NCBI GenBank assembly: GCA_023435545.1
Contig: JAEYRQ010000376.1
Span: forward strand, 1-7,122
Reading direction: 5' to 3'
DNA from: Pseudomonadota bacterium
GTDB lineage: Bacteria; Pseudomonadota; Alphaproteobacteria; Rhizobiales; Tepidamorphaceae
Length of the DNA stretch: 7,122 bases
The translations under genes and the position numbers were made by a program. The notes beneath the pieces were generated by a model. That model did no database searches and was not told where the DNA came from. It was given only the letters and a program-made list of their open reading frames with translations. This document shows, in pieces, positions 1 through 6,856 of the stretch (positions are counted from its first letter, which is position 1; each line of letters begins with the position of its first letter).

Positions 1-270
1 GACGTCGGAGAACAGGCCGGTCGCGAACAGAGTCTTCAACGACTCGTCGGCGTCGTAGGCGTTGTAGCTCTGGCCCGGTTGCAGGGACAGGTAGTTGCGG
101 ACCGTCTCGGCATCGACGCGGCGATTGCCGTCGACCTGCACCTGACGAATCGTCTGGGCCTGGGCGGACGAGATACCGACCAGCTCGCCGGCGCCCGGGA
201 TTGAACCTGCTGCCAGCGCGACAAACAGAATGAATACGCCACGCATCAGAAATCGCACTGCACAAACCAT
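1..270 (-). CDS. bamA: Outer membrane protein assembly factor BamA, N-terminal part (3' part outside window)
   Basis: The frame from ATG 270-268 runs open to the left window edge, giving 90 codons. BamA is the outer-membrane beta-barrel that folds and inserts other outer-membrane proteins. Residues 1-38 look like a Sec signal peptide: R6 and R10, then a hydrophobic core GVFILFVALAAG (11-22), and a likely cut after AQA (36-38). The mature part opens with TIRQVQVDGNRRVDAETVRNYL, LQPGQSYNAYDADESLKTLF and ATGLFSDV. This is the beta-alpha-alpha-beta pattern of the first POTRA domain, including the typical DGNRRV and GLFSDV. The position directly after rseP agrees. GAGGA lies 11 nt before this ATG, a rather long spacing. 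An ATG at 246 would give a compact 30-residue signal peptide but has no ribosome binding site. The frame also stays open upstream to an ATG at 396. The barrel and the remaining POTRA domains are beyond the window. Confidence 0.93.
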   Translation of the reverse strand, partial: MVCAVRFLMRGVFILFVALAAGSIPGAGELVGISSAQAQTIRQVQVDGNRRVDAETVRNYLSLQPGQSYNAYDADESLKTLFATGLFSDV

Positions 271-281
271 CGGGTTGTCGA

Positions 282-286
282 TCCTC
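282..286 (-). promoter_or_regulatory. Candidate ribosome binding site of bamA
   Basis: GAGGA on the minus strand lies 11 nt before the ATG at 270-268. The spacing is longer than optimal, but it is the only purine-rich element close to the two starts that leave a normal signal peptide, so it favours 270 over 246. Confidence 0.4.
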
Positions 287-308
287 GGATCCGTCTGACC
301 TTCTTTTC

Positions 309-334
309 GTGCGGGCGTGACGCCACGCGGGCAC
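309..334 (-). repeat. Near-palindrome in the bamA leader
   Basis: The arms are GTGC-2 nt-GCGTG (309-319) and CACGC-2 nt-GCAC (324-334), around a 4-nt centre. They form a 5-bp inner and a 4-bp outer stem separated by a symmetric two-base mismatch (GG opposite GG on the plus strand, CC opposite CC on the minus strand). In RNA it would fold as a hairpin about 40 nt before the bamA start, and in DNA it could be a dimer-binding site. The role is unknown. Confidence 0.35.
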
Positions 335-360
335 AAAGCGATTCCGCCAGTCCCGAGGCG

Positions 361-389
361 TTTGTATCGGCTTTCATCCACCATGAAAA
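361..389 (-). promoter_or_regulatory. Possible promoter for bamA (weak match)
   Basis: On the minus strand TTTTCA (389-384) and TACAAA (366-361) are separated by 17 nt. Each matches four of six positions of the housekeeping -35 (TTGACA) and -10 (TATAAT) consensus. A start a few bases downstream would give a leader of roughly 80-85 nt before the bamA ATG at 270. In a GC-rich genome such an AT-richer pair inside the only long spacer is suggestive, but two 4/6 matches can arise by chance. Confidence 0.3.
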
Positions 390-424
390 CAGCCATTTAG
401 ACGTCCCCCGGTACTCATTCCCGT

Positions 425-446
425 GCCGTTGCCAGCCTGCAACGGC
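425..446 (-). other. Hairpin just after rseP
   Basis: A perfect inverted repeat, GCCGTTGC (425-432) and GCAACGGC (439-446), with a 6-nt loop begins 5 nt beyond the rseP stop codon. No T-run follows in the transcript direction (ACGGGAATGAG), so it is not a clear intrinsic terminator. It may protect the 3' end of upstream mRNA or allow partial read-through into bamA. Confidence 0.5.
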
Positions 447-450
447 GAAT

Positions 451-1599
451 TCACGAACGACCGGCCAGATTGACGATGTCGTTCCACGTCGCGAACAGCA
501 TCAGCATCAGCACCAGCGCCAGTCCCACCCGGAACCCGATGTCCATCGCCCGTTCGCTCAGCGGGCGCCCCCGAAGCGCCTCGATGGCGTAGAACAACAG
601 ATGCCCCCCGTCGAGCATCGGAATAGGCAACAGATTCAGAAAGCCGATGGATATCGAGAGAATGGCGGTCAGATTGAGCAGCGCCAGAAAGCCGAGCTTG
701 GCTACCTCGCCTGACATCTCGGCTATGCGGATTGGTCCGCCGAGCTGGTCCGCCGCCTCCCGGCCAACGATCACCCCAACGAGATACGAAACCGTTCGAT
801 CGATCACGAACCAGGTTTCCTTGGTTCCCTCCCAGACGGCCGCGGGCACCGAGTAGCGAATCTGGGAAACCTCGTCCGGCTGGGCGCTGCGCTGGATGCC
901 CAGCAGGCCGATGCGCTGGGTGTTGCCGAAGCGGTCTTCCACCTGGCGCAGATCTGGCGTTGCTGTCAGCCTGACCTCCGCCCCGTCGCGATCGACGACG
1001 AACTCGAGCGGCACGCCGGGACTGACGCTGACGATCCGCTGCATCTCCGCGAAACTGCCGATTGCCGAGCCATCGATCGAGATGACCAGATCGCCCGGTT
1101 CGAATCCGGCGGCCTCGGCCGCGGAGCCTGGATTGACGGCGTCCACCTTCGCGGGGGTGACGAACCGTCCGGTGGTGGAGAAGATTGCGGCGAAAATGAC
1201 GATCGCCAGCAGGAAGTTGGCAATCGGTCCGGCCGCGACGACGGCGGCCCGCTGCCACAACGGCTTGGCGTGGAAGCTGTGACGCAGCTCGTCTGCGCTC
1301 ATGCTGGCGACAGCCGCGTGATCAGGTGTGCTGGCAACTGAATCGTCGCCATGGAACTTCACGTAGCCGCCGAGCGGAATCCAGGACAGGCGCCAGCGAG
1401 TGCCCCGCCGGTCGTAGAAACCGTAGATCTCCCGGCCGAATCCGATCGAGAACGTCTCGACCCGGACGCCGCACCAGCGCGCGACGAGAAAATGTCCGAG
1501 TTCGTGGAAGAAGACGACCACCGTCAGGACGAACAGGAATGGCAGAATATAGCCAAGCGCCCCCAGCCCGAAGGCACCGACCGATCCGAATATGTCCAT
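451..1599 (-). CDS. rseP: Site-2-type intramembrane zinc metalloprotease (RseP/MmpA family)
   Basis: This protein cleaves substrates within the inner membrane. In E. coli RseP cuts the anti-sigma factor RseA to release sigma-E, and the Caulobacter relative MmpA degrades PodJ. The substrate here is not known. The 382-residue sequence has an N-terminal membrane segment carrying the zinc-binding HELGH (32-36, catalytic E33). FSIGFGREIYGF and WIPLGGYVKFHGDD (73-86) follow, then a second membrane segment at about 120-140. One PDZ domain spans about 145-225, with GSAAEAAGFEPGDLVISIDG inside it. The C-terminal membrane part has NLLPIPMLDGGH (322-333, zinc ligand D330), and there is a last hydrophobic segment at about 354-371. 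E. coli RseP (about 450 residues) has two tandem PDZ domains, while this shorter form shows one. The ATG lies 24 nt after the dxr stop with GGGGAAGG just upstream. Placement before bamA is the standard arrangement. Confidence 0.97.
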   Translation of the reverse strand: MDIFGSVGAFGLGALGYILPFLFVLTVVVFFHELGHFLVARWCGVRVETFSIGFGREIYGFYDRRGTRWRLSWIPLGGYVKFHGDDSVASTPDHAAVASMSADELRHSFHAKPLWQRAAVVAAGPIANFLLAIVIFAAIFSTTGRFVTPAKVDAVNPGSAAEAAGFEPGDLVISIDGSAIGSFAEMQRIVSVSPGVPLEFVVDRDGAEVRLTATPDLRQVEDRFGNTQRIGLLGIQRSAQPDEVSQIRYSVPAAVWEGTKETWFVIDRTVSYLVGVIVGREAADQLGGPIRIAEMSGEVAKLGFLALLNLTAILSISIGFLNLLPIPMLDGGHLLFYAIEALRGRPLSERAMDIGFRVGLALVLMLMLFATWNDIVNLAGRS

Positions 1600-1623
1600 T
1601 GCCTTCCCCGTTACAGCGTCTCG

Positions 1624-2817
1624 TCAGCCGGCCCGCGCCAGCAGACCGGAAATGAAACCTTCGGCGATACGCCGCGCCCATCCGTCGAGGGCCACGGCAT
1701 CATCCAGCGATTCGGCTTCCCCTACTCCCGCAGTTTCGGCCCGGCTGACAGCCTTGTCGACGATGGTGGCGATATCAGGGAATTTGATGCGTCTCTGCAA
1801 GAACGCATTCACCGCGATCTCGTTGGCGGCGTTGAGGACGGTCGCGGTGCCGTCGTCCCTGGCAAGGGCATGCCGTGCCAGCGCCAGCGCAGGGAAGCGA
1901 TTCGTGTCCGGCTGCTCGAACGACAGGCTGCCAAGCGCACACAGATCGAGCCGGTCCATCGGGGTCGCAAGTCTGTCCGGCCACGCCAGAGCATAGGCGA
2001 TCGGCGTGCGCATATCGGGCAATGCGAGTTGGGCAATCACGGAGCCGTCTGCATAGGACACGAAGCCGTGGACGATGCTCTCGGGATGGACAACCACACG
2101 CAGGCGTTCGGGCGCCAGGTCGAACAGGTGCCGCGCCTCGATCAGTTCGAGCCCCTTGTTCATCAGCGTCGCCGAGTCGATCGAGATCTTGGCACCCATC
2201 GACCAGACGGGATGACGGAGCGCGTCCTCGGGCCGCGCCTGCGCCATACGTTCGGCGCTCCACGTCCGGAAAGGTCCGCCGGATGCCGTGATCGTCACCG
2301 ATTCGACGGAGTCACCGCGTTCCCGATCGAGCGCCTGGAAGATGGCGCAGTGCTCCGAATCCACCGGGAGGACGCGCGCGCCATGGCGCTGGACGGTGTC
2401 CATGAACAGGCGCCCCGCTGTCACGAGACATTCCTTGTTCGCCAGAAGGATAGTGACGCCGGTCCGGGCGGCCGCCAGCGTCGGAGCGAGGCCGGCTGCA
2501 CCGACGATCGCCGCCATGAGCCGCGACACCGGCCTGAGTGCGGCCTCTTCGACAGCTTGCGCGCCCGCCGCCACCTCTATGCCGGATCCGTCGAGCGCCC
2601 GCTTCAGGGATCCATAGGCTCCGGGATCGGCGACCACGGCCAGTCGCGCCCGATACCGTATCGCGAGTTCGGCCAGCGCCTGCGCGTTGGCATTGGCGGT
2701 CACCGCCTCGACCTGGAACCTGCCGGGATTGCGGCCGACCAGATCGAGGGTGCTGAGGCCGATCGATCCCGTGGCACCGAGAATGCTGATGGTTTCAGGG
2801 GCCGATCGGGACGGCAT
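1624..2817 (-). CDS. dxr: 1-deoxy-D-xylulose 5-phosphate reductoisomerase
   Basis: Dxr converts DXP to 2-C-methyl-D-erythritol 4-phosphate with NADPH, the first committed step of the MEP isoprenoid pathway and the target of fosmidomycin. The product has 397 residues (E. coli enzyme 398). Visible are the NADPH-binding GATGSIG (14-20), LLANKE (124-129), PVDSEHCAIFQ with metal ligands D153 and E155 (151-161), and SGGPFR (179-184). Then come HPVWSMGAKISIDSATLMNKGLE, beginning at 202 with N220, K221 and metal ligand E224, and HPESIVHGF (244-252). The ATG at 2817 is chosen because AGAGGA lies about 5 nt upstream and the glycine loop then falls at the usual position. An in-frame ATG at 2850 would add 11 residues and overlap the cdsA stop by 7 nt, but it has no ribosome binding site. 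Its substrate pathway feeds UppS, encoded two genes upstream. Confidence 0.98.
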   Translation of the reverse strand: MPSRSAPETISILGATGSIGLSTLDLVGRNPGRFQVEAVTANANAQALAELAIRYRARLAVVADPGAYGSLKRALDGSGIEVAAGAQAVEEAALRPVSRLMAAIVGAAGLAPTLAAARTGVTILLANKECLVTAGRLFMDTVQRHGARVLPVDSEHCAIFQALDRERGDSVESVTITASGGPFRTWSAERMAQARPEDALRHPVWSMGAKISIDSATLMNKGLELIEARHLFDLAPERLRVVVHPESIVHGFVSYADGSVIAQLALPDMRTPIAYALAWPDRLATPMDRLDLCALGSLSFEQPDTNRFPALALARHALARDDGTATVLNAANEIAVNAFLQRRIKFPDIATIVDKAVSRAETAGVGEAESLDDAVALDGWARRIAEGFISGLLARAG

Positions 2818-2821
2818 GCGG

Positions 2822-2828
2822 ATCCTCT
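2822..2828 (-). promoter_or_regulatory. Ribosome binding site deciding the dxr start
   Basis: The minus strand reads GAGAGGATCCGC immediately before the ATG at 2817, giving a purine-rich GAGAGGA core about 5 nt from the start codon. The alternative upstream ATG (2850) is preceded by GGGCGTCTTGCT, with no such element. This favours the shorter protein. Confidence 0.6.
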
Positions 2829-2843
2829 CTGGCGCCACCAAGC

Positions 2844-3707
2844 CTACCATAGCAAGACGCCCGCACCAGCCGCATCCACCCCCCCGCGGGCCAGCCCCAC
2901 CGCGGCAGCGCCGAGCGCGGCGGCGGCGAGGCCGTCGATCCTGTCCATGATGCCGCCGTGGCCTGGTATCAGATTGCTCGCGTCCTTGACGCCAAACCGG
3001 CGCTTGAGCGCCGATTCAGCAAGGTCCCCCGCCTGCGACACGATGGACAGCCCGGCGGCGAGGATCACCGGCCAGACGGACAAGAGCCCCGCGGCGGCCA
3101 GCGTCAAGCCGGCCGCGACGATGGATGCGGCAAGGCTGCCGATGCTGCCCGACCACGTCTTCTTGGGCGAGATGGCTGGCCATAGCTTTGGGCCGCCGAT
3201 CCACCGGCCGGCGAAGTAGCCGCCGATATCGGTCGCCCAGACGATCGCGACCAGATAGGCGATGGCCGCAAGTCCGAATTGTGGATCGTCGCGCAGCAGG
3301 ACCAGGGCCATGGCGGGGAGACAGGCATAGGCGGCGCCGGCTCCCATCAGCCTGCGCGGATCGTCGCTGCGTGATAGTAGATGGACAGCCACGGCGACGA
3401 TTGCCACCGCCAGAGCGGCAGACTGATGCAAGCCGGCCCCGACCAGGATGACGGGCACGGAGCACAGGCCGCAGATCAGGACCGTCCTCGGGTCGACGCC
3501 GGAGCCACGGACGATACGGCTCCATTCCCACATGACGAGGACGGCGGTCACGGCGAGCAGCAGGACGAAGGGCCAGCCACCAATCCACACTGCGAGGAGC
3601 ACCAGCGGTGCAAGCACGACTGCGGACAGCACGCGTGTGCGAAGATCGCCCAGCCTGCCCGAAGGGTCCGATGGCCGGTCCGCGCCGGTGCCTGGCGGTC
3701 GTGCCAA
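2844..3707 (-). CDS. cdsA: Phosphatidate cytidylyltransferase (CDP-diglyceride synthase), start uncertain
   Basis: CdsA is an inner-membrane enzyme making CDP-diacylglycerol from phosphatidate and CTP, the branch point of phospholipid synthesis. The sequence is strongly hydrophobic, with several membrane segments (for example about residues 26-60 and 75-110). It carries the family signature at residues 224-258: S-x2-GD-x2-E-S-x2-KRRFGVKD, then PGHGGIMDRID. SPKKTWSG (180-187) and ATDIGGYFAGR (158-168) are further conserved parts. I find no ATG near the expected N-terminus. The TTG at 3707, 4 nt after the uppS stop, gives 287 residues and keeps the conserved DLRTRVLSAVVLAPL. A TTG at 3779 would overlap uppS by 68 nt (311 residues), and a GTG at 3632 would remove conserved residues. 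No clear ribosome binding site is seen, so coupling to uppS is likely. The function is secure; the start is not. Confidence 0.95.
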   Translation of the reverse strand: MARPPGTGADRPSDPSGRLGDLRTRVLSAVVLAPLVLLAVWIGGWPFVLLLAVTAVLVMWEWSRIVRGSGVDPRTVLICGLCSVPVILVGAGLHQSAALAVAIVAVAVHLLSRSDDPRRLMGAGAAYACLPAMALVLLRDDPQFGLAAIAYLVAIVWATDIGGYFAGRWIGGPKLWPAISPKKTWSGSIGSLAASIVAAGLTLAAAGLLSVWPVILAAGLSIVSQAGDLAESALKRRFGVKDASNLIPGHGGIMDRIDGLAAAALGAAAVGLARGGVDAAGAGVLLW

Positions 3708-3711
3708 CGTC

Positions 3712-4467
3712 TCAGCCCGATCGCGTCGCCAGGCCGCCGTACCGCCGCTCGCGACCGCGGAATTCCCCGATCGCGGCAATGAGCTCGTCTCGCCCGAAAT
3801 CCGGCCAATAGACCGGCGAGAAGACGAATTCCGTGTAGGCGCACTGCCATAGCAGGAAGTTGCTGAGCCGCTGCTCGCCGCTGGTGCGGATGAGCAGGTC
3901 AGGGTCCGGGAACTCGCCGGTATCCAGCGCCTTCGAGAGCACCGATTCGTCTATGTCGCCCGGGGACAGCCGTCCTGCCCGAACCTCTTCGGCCACGCGC
4001 CGAACACCCCTGAGGATCTCGTCCCGGCCGCCGTAGTTGAACGCCACAATCAGCGTCAGGCCGGTATTGCCGGCCGTCAGCTCCTCGGCCTCGACGAGCA
4101 GCGACAGGACGTCCGACTCCAGCCCTTCGCGGCGTCCGATCACCCGGACACGCACGTCGCTGGCATGCAACTCGGCCAGATCGTGCCTGATGAAGCGCCG
4201 CAGCAGCGACATCAGGTCGAGAACCTCCGTGCGCGGGCGCGACCAGTTCTCGAGGCTGAAGCTGTAGAGCGTCAGGTAGCGGATGCCGAGTTCGCCGGCG
4301 GCCCGGACGGTGCGCCGCAGCGCTTCCACTCCGGCGCGGTGCCCCTCCCCGCGCGGAAGTCCGCGCCGCGAAGCCCAGCGCCCGTTGCCGTCCATGATGA
4401 TGGCAACATGCCGCGGTATCTCGCAGAGGTCCGCACCCGGGGCGGGAACCGTCGCGCTCGCTTCCAT
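3712..4467 (-). CDS. uppS: Isoprenyl transferase (undecaprenyl diphosphate synthase)
   Basis: UppS condenses isopentenyl diphosphate onto farnesyl diphosphate in cis to make the C55 lipid carrier precursor used for peptidoglycan and other surface polymers. From the ATG at 4467 the product has 251 residues, usual for the family. Signatures in order are [13 protein letters not shown] with the catalytic/metal-binding aspartate at 26, GEGHRAG (40-46), [15 protein letters not shown] (64-78), FNYGGRDEI (143-151) and [21 protein letters not shown] beginning at 188, followed by AYTEF and WPDF. The frame is open upstream to a TTG at 4494, which would give 260 residues. The ATG is preferred because the extra residues are not conserved and it leaves a plausible 30-nt spacer after frr. 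Only a loose G-rich stretch precedes it, so the ribosome binding site is weak. The exact chain length (C55) is assumed from the family. Confidence 0.97.
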   Translation of the reverse strand: MEASATVPAPGADLCEIPRHVAIIMDGNGRWASRRGLPRGEGHRAGVEALRRTVRAAGELGIRYLTLYSFSLENWSRPRTEVLDLMSLLRRFIRHDLAELHASDVRVRVIGRREGLESDVLSLLVEAEELTAGNTGLTLIVAFNYGGRDEILRGVRRVAEEVRAGRLSPGDIDESVLSKALDTGEFPDPDLLIRTSGEQRLSNFLLWQCAYTEFVFSPVYWPDFGRDELIAAIGEFRGRERRYGGLATRSG

Positions 4468-4497
4468 GCCCGTTGTCCCGATTCCCCCGAGCAAGTC

Positions 4498-5058
4498 CTA
4501 GACCTGCAGGATTTCCTTTTCTTTGGTCGCGAGCATCGTATCGATCTCGGCGACCATCTGGTCGGTCAGCTTCTGCACGGCGTCCGACTTGCCGCGATGC
4601 TCGTCCTGGCCGATCTCGTGATCCTTCTCCAGCCGCTTCAGCAGTTCCATGCCGTCGCGCCGGACGTGGCGGACGGCGACCTTGGCCTGCTCGGCATATT
4701 TGTGCGCGATCTTGACGATCTCCTGGCGGCGCTCGGCGTTGAGCTCCGGTATCGGAATCCGCAGGTTCTGTCCGTCGACCACAGGGTTGAGCCCGAGATC
4801 GGACTCGCGGATGGCCTTGTCGACCGCGTTGACCATGGAACGGTCCCAGATGCTGACCGACAGGGACCGTGGCTCCGGCACGCTGATTGTCGCGACCTGG
4901 TTGAGGGGCATCTGCGAACCGTAGGCATCGACGGTGATCGGATCGAGGATGCTGGCGCTGGCGCGACCGGTGCGCAGCCCCCCGAACTCGGCCTTGAGCA
5001 CGCTGAGCGCGCCGTTCATTCGCCGCTTCAGGTCGTCGATGTCGAATTTATCATCCAT
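4498..5058 (-). CDS. frr: Ribosome recycling factor
   Basis: RRF works with EF-G to split the post-termination ribosome into subunits. The 186-residue product has essentially the family's standard length (about 185). It begins [20 protein letters not shown], the first long helix of the three-helix bundle. This continues into [23 protein letters not shown], the highly conserved stretch at the first hinge to the beta/alpha domain. The middle has [16 protein letters not shown] and the domain return [39 protein letters not shown]. The tail is the last long helix, rich in Lys/Glu/Asp. The product is cytoplasmic and is essential in the bacteria where this has been tested. The strong ribosome binding site at 5066-5071 supports this ATG. 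It stops with TAG 30 nt before the likely uppS start. Nothing unusual is visible. Confidence 0.98.
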   Translation of the reverse strand: MDDKFDIDDLKRRMNGALSVLKAEFGGLRTGRASASILDPITVDAYGSQMPLNQVATISVPEPRSLSVSIWDRSMVNAVDKAIRESDLGLNPVVDGQNLRIPIPELNAERRQEIVKIAHKYAEQAKVAVRHVRRDGMELLKRLEKDHEIGQDEHRGKSDAVQKLTDQMVAEIDTMLATKEKEILQV

Positions 5059-5065
5059 CTTGTCG

Positions 5066-5071
5066 CCTCCT
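5066..5071 (-). promoter_or_regulatory. Ribosome binding site of frr
   Basis: AGGAGG on the minus strand lies 7 nt upstream of the frr ATG (5058-5056), inside the 66-nt pyrH-frr spacer. It fixes the frr start and suggests frr is translated independently of pyrH. Confidence 0.85.
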
Positions 5072-5124
5072 GCCCAGTTCCTGTCAGGTCGATTGCGACC
5101 GCCAGGCCGTGTCGCTGCGGGCGG

Positions 5125-5844
5125 TCACTGGCTCACGAGCGTCGAACGCCCACCTCCAGCAAGAATCGCTTCGAGCGCGCCTGCATCGTGGATGTCGAAG
5201 ACGATTACCGGAATACCGTTGTCGCGGGCAAGTGCGATTGCCGCGGTGTCCATCACCCTGAGGTCGCGGGCGATTACATCGGAGAAGGTCAGCCGGTCGT
5301 ACCGGACAGCAGACGGATCGCGTTTGGGATCGGCCGAGTAGATGCCGTCGACCTGGGTCGCCTTGAACAGCGAGTCGCATTCGAGCTCGGCTGCGCGCAG
5401 TGCAGCGGCCGTGTCGGTGGTGAAGAACGGATTGCCGGTCCCTGCCGCGCACACGACGATGTGGCCGGCATCGAGATGGGCGCGGGCGCGATAGCTCGTG
5501 TACGTCTCGCAGACGGCCTCCATCGGGATCGCCGACATCGCGACTGCCGAAGCGCCATGGCCACGCAGCGCGCCTGCAAAGGCGAGCGCGTTCATCACCG
5601 TGGCCAGCATGCCCATATGGTCGGCGACGGTCCGGTCGAGTCCTTTCGCGGCGCCCGCGACGCCGCGAAAGATGTTGCCGCCACCGACGACCAGCGCGAC
5701 CTGGCGGCCTTCACCCGATACTGCGACCAGTTCGGCCGCGATCCGGTCGACGACCGCCATGTCGAGCCCGAACTCGCCCGATCCCATCAGCGCCTCGCCA
5801 GACAGCTTGATGAGGATGCGACGGAACGGGGGGCGCTGGTCCAT
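5125..5844 (-). CDS. pyrH: Uridylate kinase (UMP kinase)
   Basis: PyrH phosphorylates UMP to UDP with ATP, a committed step towards UTP, CTP and the UDP-sugars needed for the envelope. The 239-residue product belongs to the amino acid kinase family. It shows the N-terminal KLSGEALMG (lysine 13), the glycine-rich GGGNIFRG (54-61), DHMGMLATVMNALA (75-88), the TGNPFFTTDTAA loop (136-147) and FKATQVDGIYSADPKRD (160-176). These are the phosphate- and nucleotide-binding segments of bacterial hexameric UMP kinases, which are usually allosterically regulated by GTP and UTP. The ATG is 20 nt after the tsf stop. I see no convincing Shine-Dalgarno in that spacer, so translation may be coupled to tsf. 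The start is supported by homology instead, since the conserved kinase core begins at about residue 8. Confidence 0.98.
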   Translation of the reverse strand: MDQRPPFRRILIKLSGEALMGSGEFGLDMAVVDRIAAELVAVSGEGRQVALVVGGGNIFRGVAGAAKGLDRTVADHMGMLATVMNALAFAGALRGHGASAVAMSAIPMEAVCETYTSYRARAHLDAGHIVVCAAGTGNPFFTTDTAAALRAAELECDSLFKATQVDGIYSADPKRDPSAVRYDRLTFSDVIARDLRVMDTAAIALARDNGIPVIVFDIHDAGALEAILAGGGRSTLVSQ

Positions 5845-5864
5845 GGCGCGGGCCGCAGGCTGAC

Positions 5865-6791
5865 TCAGCCGGCGACCGCTGCAGCAACCTCGGCAGCGAA
5901 GTCCGTCTCTTCCCGCTCGATGCCCTCGCCCAGCGCAAAGCGGGCGAAGCCGACGACCTTGATCGGCGCGCCGACATCGGACTCCGCCGCCTTGACGGCT
6001 TGCTCCACGGTCTTCTCGGGATCGTGGACGAAGGCCTGCTTCAGCAGCACGGCCTCCTCGTAGAACTTGCGGACGCGGCCCTCCACCATCTTCTCGATGA
6101 TGTTGTCGGGCTTGCCGGATTCGCGCGCCTGCTCGCGATAGACAGCGCGCTCGCGCTCGACCACCGCCTGATCGACACCGTCGATGTCGACGGCGAGCGG
6201 ATTGGTCGCGGCGACGTGCATGGCGATCTGCCGGCCGAGGCCGTCGAGCTTGGCCGCGTCGCCGGGCGATTCCAGCGCCACCAGGACGCCAATGCGGCCG
6301 AGGCCGGGCGAAATCGCGCCGTGCATGTAGGTGGACACCACGCCGGGGCTGACCTCGAAGCCGGCCGAACGGCGCAGCGACATGTTCTCGCCGATCTGGC
6401 CGATCATCTCCTGAAGATGCTCCGCGACTGTCTTGGACGTACCGGGGAACGTCGCCGCCGAGAGAGCGTCGAAGTTGCCGCCGACCGACAGCGCGACGTC
6501 GGCGATGGTGCGGACCATCGTCTGGAAAGTGTCTTTGCGCGCGACGAAGTCGGTCTCGGCATTCACCTCGACCACGGCGGCCTTCGAGCCGCCGCCCGCG
6601 ATCGCCACAAGGCCTTCCGCCGCAACGCGGCCGGCCTTCTTGGCAGCTTTCGCCAGGCCCTTGGCCCGCAGCCAGTCGACCGCGGCCTCCATGTCGCCGT
6701 CGGTCTCGGTCAGCGCCGCCTTGCAGTCCATCATGCCCGCGCCGGTCTGCTCACGCAGGGTCTTCACCATTGTCGCGTTGATCGTCGCCAT
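5865..6791 (-). CDS. tsf: Translation elongation factor Ts (EF-Ts)
   Basis: EF-Ts is the cytoplasmic nucleotide exchange factor that releases GDP from EF-Tu. The product is 308 residues, a normal length for a bacterial EF-Ts. The N-terminal UBA-like domain (about residues 4-45) carries the family signature [16 protein letters not shown] followed by [15 protein letters not shown]. The conserved TDFV motif, which contacts the EF-Tu G domain, is at residues 80-83 (within [13 protein letters not shown]). The rest matches the dimerisation and core domains, with a C-terminal helical part. The ATG is chosen because AGGAGG lies 5 nt upstream and the protein begins [20 protein letters not shown], as the family does. 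The gene lies 65 nt downstream of rpsB and 20 nt upstream of pyrH, in the classic rpsB-tsf-pyrH-frr order. No truncation or missing key residue was seen. Confidence 0.98.
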   Translation of the reverse strand: MATINATMVKTLREQTGAGMMDCKAALTETDGDMEAAVDWLRAKGLAKAAKKAGRVAAEGLVAIAGGGSKAAVVEVNAETDFVARKDTFQTMVRTIADVALSVGGNFDALSAATFPGTSKTVAEHLQEMIGQIGENMSLRRSAGFEVSPGVVSTYMHGAISPGLGRIGVLVALESPGDAAKLDGLGRQIAMHVAATNPLAVDIDGVDQAVVERERAVYREQARESGKPDNIIEKMVEGRVRKFYEEAVLLKQAFVHDPEKTVEQAVKAAESDVGAPIKVVGFARFALGEGIEREETDFAAEVAAAVAG

Positions 6792-6796
6792 TGCGG

Positions 6797-6802
6797 CCTC
6801 CT
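6797..6802 (-). promoter_or_regulatory. Ribosome binding site of tsf
   Basis: A perfect AGGAGG on the minus strand lies 5 nt before the tsf ATG (6791-6789). It is among the strongest Shine-Dalgarno matches in the window, which suits the high expression expected of EF-Ts, and it fixes the tsf start. Confidence 0.85.
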
Positions 6803-6815
6803 GAGAATCCTATTC

Positions 6816-6838
6816 GCCGGCCGGGTGTCCCGGCCGGC
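6816..6838 (-). other. Strong hairpin in the rpsB-tsf spacer (possible attenuator or processing site)
   Basis: The sequence shows a perfect inverted repeat, GCCGGCCGGG (6816-6825) and CCCGGCCGGC (6829-6838), separated by 3 nt. In the minus-strand transcript it would form a 10-bp all-G/C stem about 18 nt after the rpsB stop and upstream of the tsf ribosome binding site. The bases that follow read GAATAGGATTCTC, with no U-run, so it is not a standard intrinsic terminator. Partial termination, RNase processing or mRNA stabilisation would each fit; adjusting the S2 to EF-Ts ratio is an inference. Confidence 0.6.
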
Positions 6839-6856
6839 CCTCGCGGCGTGGACGCC

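Noticed and set aside
36..242. 68-codon minus-strand frame over the bamA 5' end
   Set aside because: The overlapping frame encodes a signal peptide and POTRA1. This frame gives a Ser/Arg/Pro-rich product without a pattern.
335..345. GGAAT resembling the first half of an alphaproteobacterial general-stress (EcfG) or sigma-E type promoter upstream of bamA
   Set aside because: The required GGAAC is not exact and no CGTT or TCTGA-like second half is found at the right distance.
374..1258. 294-codon minus-strand frame inside rseP, extending past its stop
   Set aside because: It is an alternative frame of rseP with an Arg/Gly-rich product. The rseP frame carries all S2P motifs, so this one is a shadow.
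1351..3219. 622-codon open frame on the plus strand opposite rseP, dxr and cdsA
   Set aside because: It lies antisense to three clear genes, its product is rich in Arg, Pro, Gly and His with no recognisable domain, and it spans gene boundaries. This is typical of a GC-rich antisense shadow.
5095..5115. Weak stem (GCGAC/GTCGC with a bulged inner pair) in the pyrH-frr spacer
   Set aside because: Only 5 continuous base pairs and a bulge, with no U-run. Such structures are common by chance at this G+C content.
4165..6063. 632-codon open frame on the plus strand opposite uppS, frr, pyrH and tsf
   Set aside because: It covers four well-identified genes in antisense, its product has no coherent family pattern, and no convincing ribosome binding site was seen. 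Long antisense frames are expected at this base composition.
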